Shown in pieces: positions 1 to 7,393 of a stretch of 12,934 bases of DNA. The notes under the pieces are model-generated. The model ran no database searches. It had not been told where the DNA came from and saw only the letters and a list, made by a program, of their open reading frames with translations. Both the position numbers and the translations under genes were made by a program. Source of the DNA: JBBSEZ01 sp038239195. Its GTDB lineage: Bacteria > Planctomycetota > Planctomycetia > Gemmatales > Gemmataceae. The number at the start of each line of letters is the position of its first letter. Within the stretch, counting starts at the first letter, position 1. Location of the stretch: positions 1 to 12,934 of the forward strand of contig JBBSEZ010000288.1 in NCBI GenBank assembly GCA_038239195.1, written 5' to 3'.

Positions 1-237
1 GATGCTGATCTGGATGAGGCCGCCGTAGCTGGTGGTCGGCGCGCAGCCCCCCAGGCTGCGGGCGGCCGTCACGTCGAAGCCGATGTGGGGCGGCATCAGC
101 GCCCCGTCGAAGTAGGATTCGTTCCAGTCCGTCCAGCGCTGGTGCAGCCCTTCCAGGAGCGGCCGATAGCTCGGGTCGCCGTGTTGGGTGGCGAACTGCT
201 GATGGCCCTGGCGTTCCTGGTCGTGCGGCGCCGACAT
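1..237 (-). CDS. SprT-like metallopeptidase, N-terminal part (runs off window)
   Basis: The frame starts at ATG 235-237 and stays open to base 1, giving the first 79 residues; the rest lies outside the window. An AGGA stands a few bases upstream of the ATG. After about 25 polar residues comes LHQRWTDWNESYFDGALMPP (about residues 28-47), then a stretch with RSLGGCAPTTSYGG. This matches the start of SprT-like zinc peptidase domains, where an 'N..YFDGxL..P' helix-strand precedes an 'R.xG' strand and later the HExxH zinc site. The catalytic motif would be beyond the window edge, so activity cannot be judged. I recall similar proteins as common, often multicopy ORFs in Gemmata-like planctomycetes, with unknown substrate; SprT/Spartan relatives act on DNA-protein crosslinks, but that role is not shown here. 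A perfect palindrome lies 27 bases upstream of the start. Confidence 0.7.
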   Translation of the reverse strand, partial: MSAPHDQERQGHQQFATQHGDPSYRPLLEGLHQRWTDWNESYFDGALMPPHIGFDVTAARSLGGCAPTTSYGGLIQISI

Positions 238-263
238 CGGCGTTCCTACGTCCCGGGTGGCCT

Positions 264-283
264 TGTCAGGATTAATCCTGACA
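264..283. promoter_or_regulatory. Perfect 20-bp palindrome, probable operator
   Basis: TGTCAGGATTAATCCTGACA is identical to its reverse complement over all 20 bases. It lies 26 bases upstream of the SprT-like start codon and downstream of a plausible minus-strand promoter. A perfect palindrome with an AT-rich centre (ATTAAT) in GC-rich DNA is typical of a site for a dimeric repressor; which regulator cannot be told from the sequence. It could also form a hairpin in the 5' leader, but it has no loop bases, so a protein site is more likely. Confidence 0.6.
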
Positions 284-334
284 GGTCCCTCTTCCCCTCC
301 GAGTCGCTCGATCTTTCGCATCTTCTGTGCAGAG

Positions 335-364
335 AGGCTATCAACCTCGACCCCACCTTGTCAA
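335..364 (-). promoter_or_regulatory. Possible sigma-70-type promoter for the SprT-like gene
   Basis: On the minus strand TTGACA (364-359) is a perfect -35 box. An 18-base spacer leads to TAGCCT (340-335), a weak -10 box with three matches to TATAAT. The start point would be near 328, about 90 bases before the SprT-like ATG, which places the 264-283 palindrome in the early transcribed region, where a repressor could block elongation. The -35 is convincing and the -10 is not; planctomycete promoters often depart from the consensus. Confidence 0.3.
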
Positions 365-391
365 TCACGTACGAGACGGTGCAGAGACGGT

Positions 392-658
392 TCACCCAGC
401 ATCCTCCCTGCCTGCGTCTCCCGACGAGCCGACCACGTGATCGGGCGATGGCGGCACGTCCTCCGAGCCCGCCTCCCCATTCGCGGGGCCAAAGATCACA
501 ACGTCCCCGAGCGTCGGATGGGCCTCGCCTTCCCCACTCCAGCCTTCCAGCCAGTCGGCCGCCTTGCTCTGCCCACACCACACCAACTCGCCGCAATCCA
601 CGCGCATCCAGGGTGCCCCGCACTCCAGCCCTTGCCCCGTCCCGCCTTCCAGGGGCAC
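392..658 (-). CDS. Small acidic hypothetical protein
   Basis: An 88-codon frame starts at GTG 658 with a GGAGGGG ribosome binding site five bases upstream and ends at TGA 392-394. Codon third positions are mostly G or C, as in the neighbouring genes. The product has four Trp near its middle (for example in 'VDCGELVWCGQSKAADWLEG') and an acidic, Gly/Pro-rich tail. I see no signal peptide, membrane segment or known domain. An internal ATG at codon 18 is another possible start. The frame is in phase with the upstream repeat-protein gene: after that gene's TAG (833-835) it is open all the way to this stop, so readthrough or an older fusion cannot be excluded. Function unknown; it may not be a real gene. 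Confidence 0.4.
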   Translation of the reverse strand: MPLEGGTGQGLECGAPWMRVDCGELVWCGQSKAADWLEGWSGEGEAHPTLGDVVIFGPANGEAGSEDVPPSPDHVVGSSGDAGREDAG

Positions 659-690
659 AAGCCCCTCCGCCCCCGCACCGCCCGTCCCCT

Positions 691-783
691 TCAGCGGGCG
701 CCCGCGTGCCGGGCCCGGCGTTGCTTCGCGCCGTTCGAGGTCGCCGGCGCCGCTCCCTCTTCCCCTTCGGTGCGACGCTTCAT
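691..783 (-). CDS. Possible 30-residue basic peptide ORF
   Basis: ATG 783 is preceded by GGGAG at a reasonable distance and followed by 30 codons up to TGA 691-693. The peptide (MKRRTEGEEGAAPATSNGAK and ten more residues) is Arg/Lys/Ala-rich with no hydrophobic core. It begins exactly where similarity to the tail of the upstream paralogue ends, so it may only be a chance frame in the degraded junction between the repeat-protein gene and the 392-658 ORF. Little supports it beyond the start and the ribosome binding site. Confidence 0.2.
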   Translation of the reverse strand: MKRRTEGEEGAAPATSNGAKQRRARHAGAR

Positions 784-832
784 CTTCGCTCCCTTTTGCT
801 GCTGGGTGCCGGGGCGGGCCCTTCTCCGCGGG
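780..832 (-). pseudogene. Orphaned 3' tail of the second repeat-protein gene
   Basis: This DNA aligns with the last 70 or so bases of the paralogue at 1312-1385, which encode a Trp-Pro-Asp/Glu-rich then Lys/Arg-rich tail (EWPDEDEGPPPAPRSKRG). In this copy the Trp codon TGG has become TAG (833-835), and small deletions shift the frame further on. The tail is therefore no longer translated in phase with its gene. A shifted frame still reads GPAPAPSSKRERR, which shows the common origin. Confidence 0.65.
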
Positions 833-1279
833 CTACTCGGGCCGGGCCATCTTTCGCACGCGCACCCGCAGCCCGTGGTTGAGCAACAACCACTCCCGCT
901 TGAGTTCGGCGACGTCTTCGTACTCGAACGTCCAGATACAGTCCTCGTCGTCGGGCTTGTCCGCGCGGTGCCACCGGCCATGCACGGTCAAGTAGTGCTT
1001 CCCGGCCACGTCGCCCAGCACGAACACCTTCGGGGGCAGCCACGGCTTCTTGCCGACCGGGTCGTGCCTGTTGGGGCGCGCCACCTTGCGCACGCGCACG
1101 TACCCCCCGCGCTCCAAAAGGACGCGCTCGCGCTCGCGCTCCGCCTCCTCCTGGTGCTCGAACACCAGCACCGAGCCGTCCACGTCGGGGTAATCGACGT
1201 TGTGGCACAAGCCATCCACCCTCTGGTAGTGGTGCCCGGCACAGTCGCTCAGCACGTACACCTTCGCCGATTTCCGCAT
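833..1279 (-). CDS. Two-repeat hypothetical protein, copy B (tail truncated)
   Basis: 148 residues from ATG 1279, with GCAGGAG as a ribosome binding site. It lies 32 bases after the stop of paralogue A, so the two are probably cotranscribed. Two units of about 64 residues (6-69 and 84-147) follow the plan K-V-[YF]-V-L-x-D-x-A-G-x-H-Y ... G ... P-D ... L-L ... R-V-R-K-[VM]-A-R-P. They are joined by a 14-residue linker with PVGKKPW. Each unit looks like a strand-rich half ('KVFVLGDVAGKHYLT...GRW'), an acidic/basic helix, and a final basic strand. No signal peptide, membrane segment or catalytic motif is visible. Compared with copy A it lacks the 20-residue charged tail because TGG became TAG. 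I do not recognise the family; the repeat of G-x-H-Y and R-V-R-K could suit binding of nucleic acid or a protein partner, but that is a guess. Confidence 0.75.
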   Translation of the reverse strand: MRKSAKVYVLSDCAGHHYQRVDGLCHNVDYPDVDGSVLVFEHQEEAERERERVLLERGGYVRVRKVARPNRHDPVGKKPWLPPKVFVLGDVAGKHYLTVHGRWHRADKPDDEDCIWTFEYEDVAELKREWLLLNHGLRVRVRKMARPE

Positions 1280-1311
1280 GGGCCGACTCCTGCAAGCTCC
1301 CGCGCGCTACT

Positions 1312-1818
1312 TCATCCTTTTCGCCCCCGTTTGCTCCTGGGTGCCGGTGGCGGGCCCTCGTCCTCGTCGGGCCACTCGGGCCGGGCCATCTTCCGCACGC
1401 GCACGGACAGCCCCCGCCCCAGCAGCAGCCTGTCGCGCTCGATCTCGGCGTCCTCCTCGCGATCGACCGTCCAGATCAAGCCCTCGTCGTCGGGCAGTTC
1501 TACCGGCTGCCATTCGCCGGACGCGGTCAAGTAGTGCTCCCCGGCCACGTCGCCCAGCACGAACACCTTCGGCGGCTGCCACGGCTTTTTGCCGACCGGG
1601 CCTTCCTTGCCGGGGCGCGCCACCTTGCGCACGCGCAAGGAGCCCCCGCTCTCCAACAGGATGCGGTCGCGCTCGCGTTCCGCCTCCTCGCGGTCCTCGA
1701 ACACCAACACGAAGCCGTCCTCATCGGGATAATCGACGTCGTGGCACGTGCCGTCCACGGTGCAGTAATGGTGCCCGGCCACGTCGCTCAGCACGTAGAC
1801 CTTCGCCGATTTGCGCAT
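1312..1818 (-). CDS. Two-repeat hypothetical protein, copy A
   Basis: 168 residues. I chose ATG 1818 because the protein then begins MRKSAKVYVLSD exactly as copy B does; an in-frame TTG at 1833 would add only five residues. Units at residues 6-69 and 84-147 align with each other without gaps, with 34 of 64 positions identical by my count. Shared positions include V-L-x-D-V-A-G, H-Y-x-T, the helix segment E-R-D-R, L-L, and R-V-R-K-x-A-R-P. The linker contains PVGKKPW and the tail is EWPDEDE followed by a Pro/Arg/Lys-rich end. It is soluble and highly charged. It is the first gene of a tandem pair and has a hairpin in its leader. No function can be assigned. That the copies keep their frames and motifs despite many differences suggests selection on the protein. 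Confidence 0.8.
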   Translation of the reverse strand: MRKSAKVYVLSDVAGHHYCTVDGTCHDVDYPDEDGFVLVFEDREEAERERDRILLESGGSLRVRKVARPGKEGPVGKKPWQPPKVFVLGDVAGEHYLTASGEWQPVELPDDEGLIWTVDREEDAEIERDRLLLGRGLSVRVRKMARPEWPDEDEGPPPAPRSKRGRKG

Positions 1819-1837
1819 GGGCCGCCCTCGCAACCTT

Positions 1838-1866
1838 CCCCGCGCCCGCTCGCCTCCGGCGCGGGG
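1838..1866. other. GC-rich hairpin in the leader of copy A
   Basis: CCCCGCGCC (1838-1846) and GGCGCGGGG (1858-1866) are perfect 9-bp complements around an 11-base loop. On the minus strand the hairpin ends about 20 bases before the ATG of the repeat protein at 1818, where it could hold back ribosome loading. No T run follows on the minus strand, so it does not look like a terminator for the gene upstream. In such GC-rich DNA a chance hairpin is possible. Confidence 0.3.
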
Positions 1867-2031
1867 CCGCTTTTGGAACCTGATCTCAGCCTATCCGCCC
1901 CGCGCCCGCCGGCAATCGGAGTAGCAAACGGTTCAAAGACGGTCGGCGCGCGGAGGCCCCCGAACGACGCGGCCGAGAGGGCGGCGGCACGCCCTCGCCG
2001 GCCTGCGCGAGCGGCAGGGCTGCCCCCGCCC

Positions 2032-2603
2032 TCACTCGACCTCCCACGAAATCCCACCCTCGGCATCGACGTGGAAGCGGATGCGCCGGAGGCCCTCCTG
2101 CCTGTTATTCAGGCTCTCCACCGTGTCGCGCTGTCGCCGCTTTGCCCCCTTCCCTTTCATCGGGCAGGGGATGCGGCGCGGCCAGCCCGCCGCCTCGAAG
2201 GCGTCCAGCACGGGCCACTGGGTTGGCGCTTTGTGGCCAAAGCGCTTCACCAACTGGCCCCCAGGCGCAGCTCGTTGTTGGCCCACGACGGCCTCGGCGC
2301 CGGCGCCGCCGCAATCGGAGGCGGCCCGTTCGCCGTCTCGCGCGCCGCCAGCCGCCACAGCGCCATCAGCCCCTTGCGCGTTAGCCACAGGCCGCCGCCC
2401 TCTTCCTGCGCTTCCCGGTGCAGCAGTCCGTCGCGCAACCCAACCTCCACCGCCTCCCGCTCGCTCTCCCCGCTTTCCTCCACCGCCACCGCCAGCCGGA
2501 CCGGGGGCGCGTCCACCCCGCGGCCGAGCCGGACCCGCGCGAGCAGCGCGGCAGGCGACAGCGCCCCTTCTCGCGTGTCAGGCACCCACAACTGGACGCT
2601 CAT
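2032..2603 (-). pseudogene. Winged-helix-like/AGWP-domain protein, split by a -1 frameshift
   Basis: Translation from ATG 2603 (GGGAGGG about ten bases upstream) gives MSVQLWVPDTREGALSPAAL... and a winged-helix-like stretch 'EAVEVGLRDGLLHREAQEEG' plus 'LWLTRKGLMALWRLA'. It ends at TGA 2247-2249 after ANNELRLGASW (118 aa). A second frame, open down to TGA 2032, takes up the rest: QLVKRFGHKAPTQWPVLDAF, EAAGWPRRI, DTVESLNNRQ and IRFHVDAEGGISWEVE. One extra G in the G5 run at 2262-2258 (minus strand) would join them as ELRLGGQLVKRF, giving a protein of about 190 residues. I remember the C-terminal pattern (V-K-R-F, F-x-x-A-G-W-P-x-x-I, L-N, I-R-F, W-E) from many planctomycete proteins of unknown role. 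The break may be a real mutation, a contingency tract or an assembly error. Confidence 0.65.
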
Positions 2604-2691
2604 CGTGGTCGTCCCTCCCAATGGTGGCCCGCCTTCGGGAACGATAAAGCGCACCCTCTCCCCTGGGCTCGCAAAAATGCCTGAGTGACTA

Positions 2692-2719
2692 ATCGTATTT
2701 CGCGCGTCCGACTGGACAA
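2692..2719 (-). promoter_or_regulatory. Possible promoter for the 2603-2032 gene
   Basis: On the minus strand TTGTCC (2719-2714), a 16-base spacer and TACGAT (2697-2692) each match the sigma-70 boxes at four of six positions. They sit about 90 bases upstream of the ATG at 2603, in the most AT-rich patch of the left half (2690-2780). A GTCC-agtc-GGAC dyad overlaps the -35 box. Confidence 0.3.
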
Positions 2720-3047
2720 AAAATCTGAAAATATTTGCGCGCCGCGACTTTTCGAGTGAAGAAAACGCGCATTTTGGCCGAAAGTTCGCGGCCAAGCCTG
2801 GCGGGGAACGACCGCGCACGGCGAAACAGCGCGGGCGAGGCCGGCGCCGGCGCGGCCGGGCCCCGAAGCGCTCCGCGCCCCGCTCCGGCCACGGGGCCGC
2901 AGCCGCCCCTGCCATGATGAGCAGGTGAGCACGTGTCAATTTCCGCTGGCGTAAGAGGAAACCGAGCAAGCACTTGCGAGGAAAAAGTCACGTGGCACGG
3001 CCCCTCCCCTGTTGAGCAGGTGACTCGCTCGCCCGCCTCCCAGGGCA

Positions 3048-3069
3048 GAGAAGGGCCTGGGGCCTTCTC
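3048..3069. other. Hairpin
   Basis: GAGAAGG (3048-3054) pairs with CCTTCTC (3063-3069). After one G-G mismatch the pairing can continue by two more G-C pairs. There is no T run on either side. It lies 70 bases left of a stronger hairpin, and together they make 3040-3180 look like a structured non-coding stretch. Confidence 0.35.
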
Positions 3070-3138
3070 GCCCATGCCCGCCGCAGGAGGCCTGGCTTGT
3101 CTCCGAAAGACGAGAGGCAGGAAAGACCACATCCCTCG

Positions 3139-3180
3139 GACGGCCCTCCCGCGCCCTCCGGAAGGCTCGCGAGGGCCGTC
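3139..3180. other. Strong GC hairpin
   Basis: GACGGCCCTC (3139-3148) is perfectly complementary to GAGGGCCGTC (3171-3180). After a two-base bulge three further G-C pairs extend the stem inward. The loop contains CCTCCGGAAGG, which can fold again. No T run follows on either strand, so it does not match a canonical Rho-independent terminator. It could be a structured leader, a factor-independent terminator of the U-poor kind seen in GC-rich bacteria, or a remnant of a dispersed repeat. Confidence 0.45.
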
Positions 3181-3267
3181 GTGCCAGAATACCGTCCTCC
3201 CCCCTCGCCAAAGGGCAGCAAACGGGGCAACTCCTGTCGCGGATAATTCGTTCGGGGGGGCGTCTGG

Positions 3268-3286
3268 GGCTTTGCTCTTTTTTACC
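3268..3286 (+). repeat. 19-mer repeat, copy 1
   Basis: GGCTTTGCTCTTTTTTACC matches the reverse complement of 3676-3694 at 17 of 19 positions. The T run stands out in this GC-rich DNA. Both copies lie near CGTTTCA clusters (3304-3330 and 3635-3719), so each could be part of a larger duplicated regulatory or mobile element whose remainder has diverged. Confidence 0.45.
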
Positions 3287-3303
3287 TCCGAAATCGGCCA
3301 TTT

Positions 3304-3330
3304 CGTTTCATCCCGGCTCAAAGCGTTTCA
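3304..3330 (+). promoter_or_regulatory. CGTTTCA motif pair, 20-bp spacing
   Basis: CGTTTCA occurs at 3304-3310 and 3324-3330, exactly 20 bases apart and so on the same face of the helix. The sequence GTTTCAT is shared by both. The same 7-mer recurs with 10- and 20-base spacing 300 bases downstream, which suggests sites for a protein that binds side by side. Confidence 0.4.
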
Positions 3331-3420
3331 TTGGGGTAACCAGGCGCAAAGCCACGGCGCTCCGGTCGCCTTCTCTCCATTCGAGCAGAAGCGCGCACGA
3401 CGTTCCGAGATCACTTTGCG

Positions 3421-3566
3421 TGCCATCTCGAAGTCCGCCTGCCGAGTGCCACTCCCCCCTTGCGCGGTGGCAGGGTGGCAGCCAGCCCCGATACGAAAGC
3501 GCAACTCCTTACCGAAGTGGTTGTTCCGTTGCCGAACTCTGCCTGCCACCGTGGCAGGGAGTGGCA
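3421..3566. promoter_or_regulatory. Cluster of seven TGGCA/TGCCA half-sites
   Basis: TGCCA occurs at 3421, 3447 and 3544, and TGGCA at 3468, 3476, 3552 and 3562. The set includes CCTGCCAC-c-GTGGCAGG (3542-3558), an 8-bp inverted repeat about one central base. Spacings of 8 and 10 bases recur. This may be a multi-site operator or the remains of a short tandem repeat; no terminator or gene explains it. Confidence 0.35.
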
Positions 3567-3634
3567 GGCAGTTGTGGCGAGAAGGCAGCCACCTGGCTCC
3601 CCGAAGGCGGACGTGGCGCGCTCTCCTTGTCTTG

Positions 3635-3719
3635 CGTTTCAGTGCGTTTCATCCGCGGGAGTTTCGTTTCAAGTCGGCAAAAAGGAGCAAAGCCGGTGTC
3701 TGGGGGGTGAAACGAAACG
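3635..3719. promoter_or_regulatory. Phased CGTTTCA array with inverted TGAAACGAAACG
   Basis: CGTTTCA occurs at 3635-3641, 3645-3651 and 3665-3671, with steps of 10 and 20 bases, which keeps all three on one helical face. On the opposite strand TGAAACG occurs at 3708-3714 and runs straight into a further GAAACG (3714-3719). The array lies about 300 bases upstream of the TreS start and more than 1 kb from the minus-strand genes, so regulation of TreS is the simpler reading. The regulator cannot be named. Confidence 0.45.
3676..3694 (-). repeat. 19-mer repeat, copy 2 (inverted)
   Basis: On the minus strand this reads GGCTTTGCTCCTTTTTGCC, which differs from 3268-3286 at two positions only. It sits inside the phased CGTTTCA array, between its plus-strand and minus-strand parts. 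On the plus strand it contains AAGGAG, but no start codon at a suitable distance opens a credible gene. Confidence 0.45.
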
Positions 3720-4022
3720 CATTTCCGCCCCACCCCCGTCGGAGGACACAAGGCGTCGCCCGCCAACCGGCCCCTGCTCCCTTCGCGGATCGAGCAGCAC
3801 CGCGACAGGCGCCCTCCCTTCCTGCCGGGCACCGCCCCCCATACACTGCCTCAAGCGGCCCCATGCCATCCGCCACGGGCCGCCGCGCCGCGACGGCGCC
3901 CCGGGGCCGCGCCGGCCCTCCCTCCCCTCACCGTCGAGGACACCGCCATCGGACCGCCGCGTCCGTTCCACCCCAGGCCCCCGGACAGACGGCCCGCCCT
4001 CTCGCGCAAGAGTGCCCCCGCG

Positions 4023-7297
<3,275 letters not shown>

Positions 7298-7307
<10 letters not shown>

Positions 7308-7355
7308 GCCGCAAGCGGGGGCCCAAGAGGTTCGCCGCTTGCGGCTTGGCGTTCC
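7298..7355 (+). repeat. REP-like inverted repeat between treS and the GH57-TreY gene
   Basis: GGAACGCTAAGCCGCAAGCGG (21 bases, 7298-7318) pairs with 7335-7355. The only deviation is one U-G wobble in RNA, giving a 21-bp stem around a 16-base loop. The left arm contains the TAA stop (7305-7307) of treS. I remember this type of sequence as a repeated intergenic hairpin in Gemmata-like planctomycetes. Between two same-strand genes it could act as a partial terminator or protect the 3' end of the upstream mRNA; no T run follows. Confidence 0.75.
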
Positions 7356-7382
7356 CCAGATCGTTTGCGATTTCTCATCCTG

Positions 7383-7389
7383 AAGGAGG
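7383..7389 (+). promoter_or_regulatory. Strong ribosome binding site for GH57-TreY
   Basis: AAGGAGG, four bases before ATG 7394, is a full match to the anti-Shine-Dalgarno sequence. It is far stronger than the site of treS and fixes the start of the long gene. Confidence 0.8.
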
Positions 7390-7393
7390 CTGA

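Larger units (their letters stand above)
780..1818 (-). repeat. Tandem gene duplication with internal duplication
   Basis: 1312-1818 and 780-1279 are diverged direct copies covering the whole gene, including the 3' tail. Within each copy the coding sequence is itself an internal duplication, so the block contains four related units of about 190 bases. The second unit of each gene resembles the second unit of the other more than it resembles its own first unit (compare KVFVLGDVAG, present in both). The internal doubling is therefore older than the gene duplication. Confidence 0.75.
2720..4022. other. Long divergent intergenic region without a convincing gene
   Basis: This stretch separates the minus-strand accessory genes from the plus-strand TreS gene. 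Long open frames cross it on both strands. They read as Pro/Arg/Ala/Ser-rich low-complexity sequence, run on as antisense or out-of-phase shadows of TreS, and show no domain or start signal, so I treat it as non-coding. It holds phased CGTTTCA motifs, TGGCA/TGCCA half-sites, two 19-mers in opposite orientation and hairpins, each listed separately. An 11-bp direct repeat TGAGCAGGTGA occurs at 2918-2928 and 3013-3023. The last 300 bases before TreS (3721-4022) are GC-rich with no clear promoter or binding site. Confidence 0.55.

Noticed and set aside
257..1534. Plus-strand frame of 425 codons across the repeat-protein genes
   Set aside because: The minus strand carries two paralogous proteins with conserved residues and ribosome binding sites; this frame is their complement.
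1788..2066. 92-codon minus-strand frame between the split gene and copy A
   Set aside because: Arg/Gly/Ala-rich without motifs; it overlaps the end of the split gene and the start of copy A out of phase.
2689..3321. Minus-strand frames of 210 and 121 codons in the divergent intergenic region
   Set aside because: They overlap each other, have no credible ribosome binding site or domain, and cross hairpins and repeats.
2918..3566. CRISPR-like array among the short intergenic repeats
   Set aside because: The repeated units are only 5-19 bases long, with irregular spacing and mixed orientation; there are no uniform spacers and no cas genes.
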